10,831 nt of DNA from an uncultured Neisseria sp. (GTDB lineage: Bacteria; Pseudomonadota; Gammaproteobacteria; Burkholderiales; Neisseriaceae), in the NCBI GenBank assembly GCA_937919795.1, contig CALFOA010000294.1, forward strand, positions 1-10,831, in the 5' to 3' direction. A program made the position numbers and the translations under genes. Under the pieces are notes generated by a model. It was not told where the DNA came from. It worked only from the letters and a program-made list of their open reading frames with translations, and did no database searches. Positions 1 to 6,404 of this stretch are shown piece by piece; within the stretch, counting starts at the first letter, position 1; each line of letters opens with the position of its first letter.

Positions 1-46
1 GTTTGCGCATAAGTTTTCCTATTGTTTTTTTGTTTGAATAATAAAA

Positions 47-58
47 TGCCTGTCTGAA
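47..58 (+). repeat. DNA uptake sequence (TG-wad dialect), single copy
   Basis: An exact TGCCTGTCTGAA lies beside the pyrC terminator; its last A overlaps the outer A-run of that hairpin. It has no inverted partner, unlike most copies in this window. DUS are bound by the type IV pilus protein ComP during natural transformation in Neisseriaceae; that role is family knowledge, while the sequence match is seen directly. Confidence 0.9.
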
Positions 59-93
59 AAAGTAGCAGCGCCAGAAAAGCCGCTGCTACTTTT
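58..93 (-). terminator. Rho-independent terminator of pyrC
   Basis: A perfect 13-bp stem (AAAAGTAGCAGCG at 58-70 with its complement at 81-93) closes a 10-base loop. Read on the minus strand the hairpin ends in a T-run, as expected for intrinsic termination just after the pyrC stop codon at 107. The A/T arms make it symmetric, so it could also stop plus-strand transcription. Confidence 0.85.
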
Positions 94-106
94 CAATGAT
101 TCATCA

Positions 107-1144
107 TTAATATTCGACACGCCAGCCTACTTCACCGCCCGCCCTCATCGGTACCAACTCGGCACCTTCGCCAAACGGCACGCTCTCGGGAACGCGCTGG
201 CTTTCTTTTTTTAGCGTGATGGTTTTGCTGTTTTGCGGCAGGCCGTAGAAGCGGGCGCCGTTTTGCGAGGCGAAGGCTTCCAGCTTGTCGAGCGCACCGG
301 CTTTTTCAAACACTTCGGCATACAGCTCGATGGCGGTAATGGCGCTGAACATACCGGCGCAGCCGCAGGCGTTTTCTTTGGTGTGTTTCGGGTGCGGCGC
401 GGAATCGGTGCCTAGGAAAAATTTATGCGATTTTTCGCCGGTAATGGCAGCTACCAGCGCGGCGCGGTGGGTTTCGCGTTTCAACACCGGCAGGCAGTAG
501 TGGTGCGGGCGCACGCCGCCGACCAGCAAATCGTTGCGGTTAAGCAGCAGGTGCTGCGGGGTAACGGTGGCGGCCACATTATCGCCCGCTTCGCATACCA
601 AGCGTGCGGCATCGGCGGTGGTGATGTGCTCGAACACCACTTTTAAATCAGGCACTTTCGCCAACACCGGTTTCATAATCCGTTCGATAAACTCGGCTTC
701 GCGGTCGAAAATATCGATGTCGGCATCGGTGACTTCGCCGTGCACCAAAAACAAAATGCCCTGCTTGGCCATTTCTTCCAGCACCGGCAGCAGTTTGAAC
801 AAATCGGTGACGCCGGAATCGGAATTGGTGGTGGCGCCGGCAGGATACAATTTGAAGGCGACGATACCGGCGGCTTTGGCTTCGCGCACCTGTTCGGGTG
901 TGGTGAGGTCGGTGAGGTACAGCGCCATCAGCGGTTCGAAATTCAAACCGGCAGGCACAGCATCGAGAATCTGCTGTTTATAGGCCAAGGCCTGCGCCAC
1001 GGTGGTGACCGGCGGTTTCAGGTTCGGCATAATCAGCGCTCGCCCCATCTGGCGGGCAGTATAAGGTACTACGGCTTTGAGCGCTTCACCGTCGCGCACG
1101 TGCAGGTGGAAATCATCGGGCTGGATCAGGGTAAGGGTTTGCAT
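107..1144 (-). CDS. pyrC: Dihydroorotase (class II, PyrC type)
   Basis: Dihydroorotase catalyses the reversible cyclisation of N-carbamoyl-aspartate to dihydroorotate, the third step of pyrimidine synthesis, in the cytoplasm. The 345-residue protein matches the usual length of the short PyrC class (about 345-350). The two-zinc site is complete: the HxH pair H13 and H15 in FHLHVRD, the lysine that becomes carboxylated K98 ([13 protein letters not shown]), H135 (LVHGE), H173 (FEHIT) and the catalytic aspartate D247 (GTDSAPH). The start is an ATG preceded by AAGGAA about 6 bases upstream (minus-strand reading of 1149-1154). It lies 37 bp downstream of the TusA-family gene on the same strand, with a DUS but no terminator between, so the two are probably co-transcribed. 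A strong terminator follows. Confidence 0.97.
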   Translation of the reverse strand: MQTLTLIQPDDFHLHVRDGEALKAVVPYTARQMGRALIMPNLKPPVTTVAQALAYKQQILDAVPAGLNFEPLMALYLTDLTTPEQVREAKAAGIVAFKLYPAGATTNSDSGVTDLFKLLPVLEEMAKQGILFLVHGEVTDADIDIFDREAEFIERIMKPVLAKVPDLKVVFEHITTADAARLVCEAGDNVAATVTPQHLLLNRNDLLVGGVRPHHYCLPVLKRETHRAALVAAITGEKSHKFFLGTDSAPHPKHTKENACGCAGMFSAITAIELYAEVFEKAGALDKLEAFASQNGARFYGLPQNSKTITLKKESQRVPESVPFGEGAELVPMRAGGEVGWRVEY

Positions 1145-1161
1145 ATCGGTTCCTTAGTTTT

Positions 1162-1173
1162 TTCAGACAGGCA
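1162..1173 (-). repeat. DNA uptake sequence, single copy between tusA-like gene and pyrC
   Basis: An exact TGCCTGTCTGAA on the minus strand sits in the 37-bp gap between the TusA-family gene and pyrC, ending just upstream of the pyrC ribosome binding site. It has no inverted partner, so it cannot form the usual DUS hairpin terminator, which fits read-through into pyrC. Confidence 0.9.
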
Positions 1174-1181
1174 TTGTTGTT

Positions 1182-1406
1182 TTACTTGTGCACGAGCACC
1201 AACTTAAACACGCCGCCATCTTCGCCGGAATGCTGCAAAATATGGCCGGTTTGGCGACAAAAAGCAGCAAAATCATCAGGCGCTCCGGCATCGGTGGCCA
1301 ATACGGTCAACACGTCGCCCCCCTGCAATTGCGCCAGCGCTTTTTTGGCGCGCAAAATCGGCAGCGGGCATTTCAGGCCGGTAACGTCTAAAGTGTGTTC
1401 GCTCAT
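1182..1406 (-). CDS. TusA/SirA/YedF-family sulfurtransferase
   Basis: This 74-residue protein is a small sulfur carrier of the TusA family. Such proteins accept a persulfide on a conserved cysteine and pass it on, for example towards 2-thiouridine in tRNA or towards molybdenum cofactor and other sulfur pathways. The family signature is clear: LDVTGLKCPLPILRAKKAL places Cys13 in the CPxP motif (C13-P14-L15-P16). The rest, including the C-terminal FKLVLV strand, fits the compact two-layer fold, and the length is normal (about 75-82). The context (pyrC downstream) does not show the partner, and paralogues TusA, SirA-like and YedF cannot be separated without comparison to the rest of the genome. 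A TATAAT lies about 40 bp upstream. Confidence 0.9.
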   Translation of the reverse strand: MSEHTLDVTGLKCPLPILRAKKALAQLQGGDVLTVLATDAGAPDDFAAFCRQTGHILQHSGEDGGVFKLVLVHK

Positions 1407-1444
1407 GGCAGCTTTCTGTTTCGAGTGGAGGGGAAAATTGATTA

Positions 1445-1473
1445 ATTATAACGCTTGCCACCGGAAAATACAG
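1445..1473 (-). promoter_or_regulatory. Probable promoter of the TusA-family gene and pyrC
   Basis: The minus strand reads TATAAT at 1450-1445. At 17-bp spacing the -35 position holds CTGTAT (1473-1468), a weak match to TTGACA. Transcription would start near 1438, giving a leader of about 30 bases. The -10 is perfect; the weak -35 keeps confidence moderate. Confidence 0.5.
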
Positions 1474-1546
1474 CGTAAAGATAGGCTGCTCTCCTACTAT
1501 AAATCCAGTAAAGATTTGCTCAGGCTGATGCAGAAACCGCCAACAA

Positions 1547-1555
1547 TGCTACAAT
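1547..1555 (+). promoter_or_regulatory. Probable extended -10 promoter of the CNP1-like gene
   Basis: TGC TACAAT fits an extended -10 element (TGn followed by a 5/6 match to TATAAT). No good -35 is visible at 16-18 bp, which extended -10 promoters can tolerate. The predicted start near 1562 gives a leader of about 28 bases with AGGAG at 1577-1581, 8 bases before the ATG at 1590. Placing the promoter here also argues against the in-frame ATG at 1554, which would lie at or upstream of the transcription start. Confidence 0.45.
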
Positions 1556-1589
1556 GCCGATGTTTTTTCCGTCGACAGGAGTGCTTCCC

Positions 1590-2186
1590 ATGCGCCGTTT
1601 ATGTTTACTGCCGCTGGCTTTACTAGCCAGCCACGCTTTCGCCGAAATCGTTACCAATCAAAAAGATACCAAGGTCAATACCCGCTATATCGAGCGCAAC
1701 GGCCAGGAAGTTGATCCGCAATTCAAAGAAGCCAATATTCCGCTGCCTGCCATGCCCGATGCTTCAGCCGATTGGTTTCCCCTCTATGTTTCCCGCGATT
1801 TCCCGCAACGCGCGCTGATTGATTTAAACAGCATCACCCTCGCTCCCGATGACACTATTCGCTATACCTTAAATGTTCAATCCGCCAACGGTATGGACAA
1901 CTTAACCAGCGAAGCATTGTATTGCGCCTCTACCTCGTTCTCGCTGAGTGATAAGGAAAAGCGTTCATCTTATAAAGTGTTTGGCTACGGCGACACCGTT
2001 AACAATCGCTGGATCACACCGCGTAATGCGAAATGGCAACCCATTGGTGCCATTCTCAATAGCGCCGAGCCGGTACACGCTGTGCTCTACCGCAGCTTCT
2101 GCGAAGACGGCACGCCCGGCACCCGCGAGAAACTGGTAGCACGTTTGAAAGAGCGCGCCAGCGCCCGCAGCAAATGGACCAAATAA
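1590..2186 (+). CDS. CNP1-like family protein, exported, function unknown
   Basis: The 198-residue product resembles the CNP1-like uncharacterised family of betaproteobacteria; I recognise the family but know no established biochemical role. Residues 1-18 form a short signal peptide (MRRL, hydrophobic core, then AFA before Glu19) that fits signal peptidase I, so the mature protein is probably periplasmic. The mature part keeps two cysteines, C112 (LYCAS) and C171 (SFCED), which could form a disulfide. Other landmarks are DWFPLYVSRD (61-70) and NNRWITPRNAKWQPI (138-152). The start at 1590 is preferred over an in-frame ATG at 1554 because AGGAG sits 8 bases upstream and because the signal peptide then begins at residue 1. 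It is monocistronic: a divergent neighbour upstream, a terminator downstream. Confidence 0.85.
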   Translation: MRRLCLLPLALLASHAFAEIVTNQKDTKVNTRYIERNGQEVDPQFKEANIPLPAMPDASADWFPLYVSRDFPQRALIDLNSITLAPDDTIRYTLNVQSANGMDNLTSEALYCASTSFSLSDKEKRSSYKVFGYGDTVNNRWITPRNAKWQPIGAILNSAEPVHAVLYRSFCEDGTPGTREKLVARLKERASARSKWTK

Positions 2187-2212
2187 TCTGTTTGATACTT
2201 TAAAATAACAGC

Positions 2213-2250
2213 AAAACGCCGGTTTATCCGTTTTTGGATACCGGCGTTTT
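2213..2250 (+). terminator. Rho-independent terminator of the CNP1-like gene
   Basis: AAAACGCCGGT (2213-2223) pairs with ACCGGCGTTTT (ending 2250); the stem continues with ATCC/GGAT past a two-base bulge, around a loop containing five T. It starts 26 bp after the stop codon and ends in TTTT. The flanking A and T runs would let it work on both strands. Confidence 0.85.
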
Positions 2251-2265
2251 AATGGTTTACGGAAT

Positions 2266-2311
2266 AGTATTTTCAGACAGGCATTCTGTATAATGCCTGT
2301 CTGAAAATACT
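2266..2311. repeat. Outward-facing DUS palindrome (perfect 20-bp arms)
   Basis: AGTATTTTCAGACAGGCATT (2266-2285) and its exact reverse complement (2292-2311) flank a 6-base loop, CTGTAT. Each arm holds one exact DUS (2272-2283 minus, 2294-2305 plus). The DUS 3' ends point outwards, the opposite of the terminator arrangement at 3107-3146, and no T-run follows on either strand, so it is unlikely to be an ordinary terminator. It ends 17 bp before the start codon of the TSUP gene. Confidence 0.9.
2289..2294 (+). promoter_or_regulatory. Candidate -10 box for the TSUP gene inside the DUS palindrome
   Basis: TATAAT spans the loop of the DUS palindrome and the first bases of its right arm. Initiation would fall near 2301, leaving a leader of about 28 bases. 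At 17-bp spacing the -35 position reads AGTATT, a poor match, so this is a suggestion based on a perfect -10 and on the CNP1-gene terminator upstream, which makes a separate promoter likely. Confidence 0.35.
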
Positions 2312-2328
2312 ACCGGATCTTAATCCTG

Positions 2329-3099
2329 ATGGAATCCGAAATCCTGCTCTTACTCACCATCGGCTTTCTCGCCGGGCTGATGGACGCGGCGGTCGGCGGT
2401 GGCGGTTTGCTGCAAATCCCCGGCCTGTTCAGCCTGCTGCCTTCTTCCACGCCGGTTGCCACCGTGATGGGCACCAACAAATTTGCTTCCTGCTGCGGCA
2501 CCACGATGGCAGGCTATCAGTTTGTCCGCAAAATCCGCGTACCTTGGAAAATGCTGCTGCCCGCAGCGCTGTTGGCTTTTGTGTTTTCCTATCTCGGCGC
2601 ACGGCTGGTGAGCTGGGTGCCGGTACACTATATGAAACCGGCGATGCTGGCAGTAATGATAGGTATGTTTGTTTACACCTTTTTCAAAAAAAGCCTTGGG
2701 CAAACGGTGCGCGAACAGGCGCTCAGCTCGCGCGAATACCGGCTCGGCCTGCTTAGCGGCGCGCTGATCGGTTTGTACGACGGCATTTTCGGCCCGGGCA
2801 CCGGCAGTTTCCTCACCTTTATTTTCGTGCGCTTTTTCGCTTTTGATTTTATGACCGCCACCGCCTCGGCCAAAATCATCAACATCACCACCAACCTCGC
2901 TGCTCTCAGCTATTTTGTGCCCAACGGCTACATCATCTGGGCATGGGCGCTGCCCTTGGCTGCCGCCAACCTACTCGGCGGCATCGCCGGCGCACAGCTT
3001 GCCATACGCGGTGGCACCCGTTTTCTGCGTTACGGCTTTATGGCTTTGCTGGTGGTGTTAATCGGTAAGTTTGGTTGGGACGTTTTGCATGGTAATTAA
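2329..3099 (+). CDS. TSUP-family (TauE/SafE) membrane permease
   Basis: The 256-residue protein belongs to the TSUP family of inner-membrane exporters and importers, several of which move sulfite, sulfoacetate, taurine-derived or thiosulfate anions; the substrate here is unknown. The family's internal duplication is visible: DAAVGGGGLLQIPGL (19-33) in the first half and YDGIFGPGTGSFLTF (150-164) in the second, each followed by hydrophobic helices (about 75-90, 103-119, 160-175, 202-220, 235-246), for roughly seven to eight membrane spans. KFASCCGT (51-58) carries a cysteine pair after the first repeat. The length fits the family (about 250-270). No clear Shine-Dalgarno precedes the ATG, which weakens the exact start, but the protein already begins at the expected first helix. 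It converges on the SDR gene. Confidence 0.9.
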   Translation: MESEILLLLTIGFLAGLMDAAVGGGGLLQIPGLFSLLPSSTPVATVMGTNKFASCCGTTMAGYQFVRKIRVPWKMLLPAALLAFVFSYLGARLVSWVPVHYMKPAMLAVMIGMFVYTFFKKSLGQTVREQALSSREYRLGLLSGALIGLYDGIFGPGTGSFLTFIFVRFFAFDFMTATASAKIINITTNLAALSYFVPNGYIIWAWALPLAAANLLGGIAGAQLAIRGGTRFLRYGFMALLVVLIGKFGWDVLHGN

Positions 3100-3106
3100 T
3101 CGCTAA

Positions 3107-3146
3107 AAAATGCCTGTCTGAAAACTCGTTTTCAGACAGGCATTTT
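3107..3146. terminator. Bidirectional DUS terminator between converging genes
   Basis: An 18-bp perfect stem (3107-3124 with 3129-3146, loop CTCG) is built from two exact DUS copies (3111-3122 plus, 3131-3142 minus) flanked by A and T runs. It starts 8 bp after the TSUP stop and ends 12 bp from the SDR stop, so it can end both transcripts. This inward-facing DUS pair is the classic Neisseria terminator arrangement. Confidence 0.93.
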
Positions 3147-3158
3147 GTTTGAAGCATC

Positions 3159-3887
3159 TTAAAGATAAACAATCTCACCGCTGCGGCCGCGGCTCTCTTT
3201 GCTCATCCAATAGACAAACTGCGGCATCACTTCTCCAATATTTTTACGCTCTTCCTCGCTCTCGCCCGGGTGGGTTTTCACCCGCTGCGGCGAATTGATG
3301 GGACCGGGCACCAACACATTCGCGCGCAGGTGCTCGAAGCGTTCCCACTCGTCTGCCGCCACTTTACACAGATAATTTACCGCCGCTTTAGAAGCGCCGA
3401 AGCCGCCCCAATAAGCTTTCGGCGTTTCGCCGTGGCTCTCGCCGACAAAAATCACCGAAGCATCGGCCGATTCTTTCAATAGCGGCAAAAACGCGCGGGT
3501 AAGCGCCATCGGCGCCACCGTATTGATGCGGTATTGATTCACCCATTCGGCAACGGTTTGGAAATCCAGCGGCGAGAGCGCATAGAAATAGCTGGCGCAA
3601 TGCACGATGCCGTCCAAACGGCGACCGGTAGCCTGCGCTACGGTCATCGCCAGATTGTCGAATTCCTTCTCTTCTGCCGTCAGCAAATCGAAGCACACGG
3701 CAAACGGCTCGGGATGACCGGCGGCCACGATGTCGTCGTACACTTTTTCCATTTTTTTCTGATGGCGCGCTACCAGAATCACCGTTGCCCCTTGCGCGGC
3801 ATAGCTTTTGGCGACCTGTTCGCCCAGGCCTTGCGACGCGCCGGTCACCAAAATGATTTTGTCTTGCAATTGTTGTCCGCTGCTCAT
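3159..3887 (-). CDS. SDR-family protein (YciK-like) lacking the catalytic tyrosine
   Basis: This 242-residue protein has the Rossmann fold of classical short-chain dehydrogenases and most resembles the YciK branch, whose substrate is not known. The cofactor loop TGASQGLG (15-22) is intact and DLLT (67-70) matches the adenine-binding Asp. Catalytic Asn is N122 and the serine position is S151, 12 residues before the YxxxK site. There, however, the sequence is GGFGASK (161-167): Phe163 (TTC) replaces Tyr while Lys167 is kept. The usual NNAG is also replaced by HCAS (96-99). The protein may bind NAD(P) without normal dehydrogenase activity, or use another proton donor. AAAGGAAAAGG precedes the ATG. 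It follows hpnE on the same strand beyond a DUS hairpin, so it may have its own promoter or depend on read-through. Confidence 0.85.
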   Translation of the reverse strand: MSSGQQLQDKIILVTGASQGLGEQVAKSYAAQGATVILVARHQKKMEKVYDDIVAAGHPEPFAVCFDLLTAEEKEFDNLAMTVAQATGRRLDGIVHCASYFYALSPLDFQTVAEWVNQYRINTVAPMALTRAFLPLLKESADASVIFVGESHGETPKAYWGGFGASKAAVNYLCKVAADEWERFEHLRANVLVPGPINSPQRVKTHPGESEEERKNIGEVMPQFVYWMSKESRGRSGEIVYL

Positions 3888-3910
3888 AGTGTTTTACCTT
3901 TTCCTTTAAG

Positions 3911-3942
3911 ATGCCTGTCTGAAACCTTGTTCAGACAGGCAT
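3911..3942 (-). terminator. DUS hairpin between hpnE and the SDR gene
   Basis: Two exact DUS copies (3912-3923 plus, 3930-3941 minus) face each other and form a 13-bp stem with loop ACCTTG. It lies 26 bp after the hpnE stop codon. On the minus strand the stem is followed by CTTAAAGG, which is not a good T-run, so termination of the hpnDE transcript may be partial. Confidence 0.7.
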
Positions 3943-3968
3943 TCATCAATCTTTTTACTGTTTACAGT

Positions 3969-5279
3969 TTACTGCTTCGACTGCCAATCCGCCAGCAATA
4001 AAGCCCCAGCCGCCTGCCCGCTTTGCACCGCCGCTTCCAACGTGGCCGGATAACGCGCGTGCAGATAATCGCCGGCCGGATAAATCCCTTGGTGGTGCAG
4101 CCAGGCACAATCGGGGCGGACGCGGTTCGTCGTGCTGGCTACCGTCGCCCGTTTTTCGGTAATCACGCGGGCGGCTAGCGGCTCGCCAACATCGGGGCAC
4201 ACCCGTTTCACATCGGCATGCACGCGTGAAATCCACTCGGCTTGCCCTTCTATATTCAGCGTTTCCGATACGCTGATCACCGCCGCAATTTCCTGTTTAT
4301 CCCCACCCAATTGGCCGCGTTCCAGCAACCATTGCGCGGTGCCTTCGGCAAAGCCGGTCAGCACGGCGGGGAGTTTTACCGGCTCGGTATAACGCAGATA
4401 AACCGTGGTAATCGCATGATAATCATAAGTTTCCAGCGGCGCGGTAATGGCCGACGGGGTGTTTTCCGGCCACAGCGCCGCCGCATGATAAGGTGCCACG
4501 GCGGTTACCACCGCATCAAATGCTTCGTTGCCGATGGCAATACGGCCGTCCGCCTGCCGTTGCAAACGCCCTACCCGCTCGCCCAAGCTGATACTCGCGC
4601 CCTGCTGCTTCAACCAAGCCAGCGCCGGCTCGGCCAGCAGCGCGCCCAAATCCTGCTTGGGCAGCCAATAATCGCTGGCGGCTTTATCGGCGCACACGCC
4701 GTCCTGCACCACATTGGCCAGCGTGTTCACACTCGCCGAAGTCAGCGGCGTATTGAGCGCGCCCAATACCAAAGGCTGCCAGAAATTGGCCTGCAACAGC
4801 CGCGAAGCATTCCAACCACGCAGCCATTGCGCCACCGTTTGATCCGGTTCACTGCTCTTGCGCAACTGCAAGGCACGCATCTGGCGCGACAGCGCGATTT
4901 TGTCGGCAAACGAAATTCCTTTGGCAAACAGCAAGGCGTGCACAATATGCCAAGGCGCGGGCAGAATGCCTGTCTGAAAACGCAGGCCGTCGGCCATATA
5001 CCATTGCAAGGGCGCTTTCAAAAAAGCCTGATTGAAATCCACGCTCACCGTTTTCATCAACACCTGCATGGCGTGATACGCGCCGAGCATAATGTGCTGG
5101 CCGTTGTCCAAAAACGAAAAACCTTCCGCCGCACGACCCAAACTGCGCGCCCGGCCACCGGCGTTTTTACCCGCTTCAAACAGGGTTAAATCGGCACGCG
5201 GCGCCAGCGACACCGCAGCGGCCAAACCGCTCCAGCCGCCGCCGATTACCGCTACTTTGGGAAGCTTTTGTTTTGTCAT
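3969..5279 (-). CDS. hpnE: Hydroxysqualene dehydroxylase (HpnE), FAD-dependent
   Basis: HpnE is a flavoprotein of the amine oxidase/phytoene desaturase type that reduces hydroxysqualene to squalene, the last step of the bacterial HpnCDE squalene route. The 436-residue protein has the N-terminal dinucleotide site VAVIGGGWSGLAAA (9-22, GxGxxG at 13-18), the GGRARS element (41-46) and LDNGQHIMLGAY (57-68) as in squalene-associated FAD enzymes. The C-terminal FAD-binding block is GIYPAGDYLHARYPATLEAA (398-417). Its ATG overlaps the hpnD stop in ATGA, so translation is probably coupled. Codons for FQTGIL (101-106) include an exact DUS. No HpnC gene or hopanoid cyclase is in the window. Confidence 0.92.
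   Translation of the reverse strand: MTKQKLPKVAVIGGGWSGLAAAVSLAPRADLTLFEAGKNAGGRARSLGRAAEGFSFLDNGQHIMLGAYHAMQVLMKTVSVDFNQAFLKAPLQWYMADGLRFQTGILPAPWHIVHALLFAKGISFADKIALSRQMRALQLRKSSEPDQTVAQWLRGWNASRLLQANFWQPLVLGALNTPLTSASVNTLANVVQDGVCADKAASDYWLPKQDLGALLAEPALAWLKQQGASISLGERVGRLQRQADGRIAIGNEAFDAVVTAVAPYHAAALWPENTPSAITAPLETYDYHAITTVYLRYTEPVKLPAVLTGFAEGTAQWLLERGQLGGDKQEIAAVISVSETLNIEGQAEWISRVHADVKRVCPDVGEPLAARVITEKRATVASTTNRVRPDCAWLHHQGIYPAGDYLHARYPATLEAAVQSGQAAGALLLADWQSKQ
4967..4978 (+). repeat. Intragenic DNA uptake sequence within hpnE
   Basis: An exact TGCCTGTCTGAA lies inside hpnE, antisense to it, where the gene codes for FQTGIL. It is the only exact DUS inside a coding region in this window. 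Confidence 0.9.
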
Positions 5280-6124
5280 GGCTTAAATCCGAATAACCAG
5301 GTTTTCAAGGCAATCCGCTTTTTGCGCGGGCCGGGAATGGCGATTTTGTACGACAACACATTTTGCACGCCGTCGCGTTCGATTTCCTGCAATAAAGCAT
5401 AATAAATGCTGCCCATAATCAAGCCCACCCGCTGCGAGCGTTTGTCTTCCGGCGGCAACACCGCCACCGCTTCGCGGTAAATCTGCTTGGCGCGTTCAAT
5501 CTGAAACGCCATCAACGCGGCAAATTCAGGCGTGGCTTTGCCTGCTATCACGGTTTGCGCCGGTACCGAAAAACGCTGCAATTCGTCTACCGGCAGATAA
5601 ATACGACCGCGGCGCGCATCTTCGCCGACATCGCGGATGATGTTGGTGAGCTGCAAGGCCAAGCCCATTTTGTCGGCATAATCTAGGGTTTTGGGGTTGC
5701 TAAAGCCCAGAATACGCGCAATCAGTCGGCCGACCACGCCGGCCACCCGATGGCAATACAGCTTTAAATTCTCAAAATCGCTATAACGCGCCTGCTCCAA
5801 ATCCATCTGCATACCGTCGATAATCGCCGCCAGCTCGTCATGCGGCAGCGAAAAATTGGCAACGATTTCGCGCAAAGCCTGATTCACCGGATGCTCAGGC
5901 ATCTCGCCGTTGAACACCTTGGCCAGATCAACGCGCCACCAATTGAGCGTGGTCTGCGCCACCTGGGCATCGCTGCAATCGTCCACCACGTCGTCCAACT
6001 CGCGGCAAAACGCATACAGCACCGTCATCGCCTGATTCTGCCGCTCGGGCAGAAAACGGAAACCGGCCAGAAAACTGGAACCGCTCTCGGCGGCTTTTTG
6101 ACGGCAATAATCGATGGCTTGCAT
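5276..6124 (-). CDS. hpnD: Presqualene diphosphate synthase (HpnD)
   Basis: HpnD joins two farnesyl diphosphates head to head to presqualene diphosphate. Counting from the ATG at 6124 (282 residues), the trans-isoprenyl synthase motifs are present: first Asp-rich motif CRELDDVVDD (40-49), GMQMDLEQARY (104-114), YCHRVAGVVGRL (123-134) and second Asp-rich motif NIIRDVGEDARRGRIYLP (161-178; D165 and D169 bind the magnesium-diphosphate). A TTG-initiated in-frame extension reaches 6166, but it adds 14 residues with no family similarity and no better ribosome site, so MQAIDYCRQK is preferred. Its own SD is poor (TTGAGTG just upstream). HpnC paralogues share the fold, but pairing with HpnE in an overlapping operon and the motif pattern favour HpnD. 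No clear promoter was seen upstream. Confidence 0.9.
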   Translation of the reverse strand: MQAIDYCRQKAAESGSSFLAGFRFLPERQNQAMTVLYAFCRELDDVVDDCSDAQVAQTTLNWWRVDLAKVFNGEMPEHPVNQALREIVANFSLPHDELAAIIDGMQMDLEQARYSDFENLKLYCHRVAGVVGRLIARILGFSNPKTLDYADKMGLALQLTNIIRDVGEDARRGRIYLPVDELQRFSVPAQTVIAGKATPEFAALMAFQIERAKQIYREAVAVLPPEDKRSQRVGLIMGSIYYALLQEIERDGVQNVLSYKIAIPGPRKKRIALKTWLFGFKP

Positions 6125-6215
6125 AACACTCAATCGGAAAACGGATGAACGGGATTGTAACGGCAATCGGCCGCAGCGACAAATTTAGCCGGTTTAAACG
6201 GCTGCTATAAGATGT

Positions 6216-6227
6216 TTCAGACAGGCA
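6216..6227 (-). repeat. DNA uptake sequence, single copy upstream of hpnD
   Basis: An exact TGCCTGTCTGAA on the minus strand lies 5 bp left of the REPIN-like element and about 90 bp upstream of the hpnD start. It has no inverted partner nearby. Confidence 0.9.
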
Positions 6228-6232
6228 ATCCT

Positions 6233-6360
6233 GGAAGCGCGGGCGGCTCGTCCGCATTTGTCCACAGGACAAACTGCACAGGTAATATTTAAACATCACT
6301 GGATTTCACCCGTTTGATACAAGCGCACCGCTTGCCTGCGGACGAGCTGCCCGCGCTCCC
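6233..6360. repeat. REPIN/BIME-like inverted repeat element
   Basis: Two 24-base arms (6233-6256 and 6337-6360) are reverse complements with two mismatches and enclose 80 bp. Each arm can also fold alone: in the left arm GCGGGC (6239-6244) pairs with GTCCGC (6250-6255), with one G-U pair around a 5-base loop, as REP units do. The interior has two further perfect hairpins, TTTGTCC-ACA-GGACAAA (6257-6273) and CAAGCG-CAC-CGCTTG (6320-6334). Two REP-like units in opposite orientation with a spacer match the REPIN/BIME architecture. I cannot see other copies in this window, so its repetitive nature is inferred. Confidence 0.6.
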
Positions 6361-6404
6361 AAATTTTAAAATAAGCTTTTGTTTTATCTGTTAATTTAAA
6401 ATAA

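Noticed and set aside
1182..3099. A sulfur gene cluster formed by the TusA-like gene and the TSUP permease
   Set aside because: They are on opposite strands, separated by the CNP1-like gene and a terminator. TSUP substrates are varied, so the link is not supported by layout.
4242..5189. A 315-codon open frame on the plus strand opposite hpnE
   Set aside because: It is the antisense shadow of hpnE, whose FAD motifs and operon overlap are clear. The translated product is rich in Arg, Gln and His with no recognisable domain and no ribosome site.
6125..6166. A 14-residue N-terminal extension of HpnD starting at TTG 6166
   Set aside because: The added residues have no family similarity, the start is a weak codon and no ribosome binding site supports it; the ATG at 6124 gives the expected family start.
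6233..6360. The structured element as a tRNA or a riboswitch
   Set aside because: The cloverleaf-like outline comes from long GC arms; no T-loop (GTTCGANTC) or anticodon arm is present, and I recognise no riboswitch core. A REPIN-like repeat explains the symmetry better.
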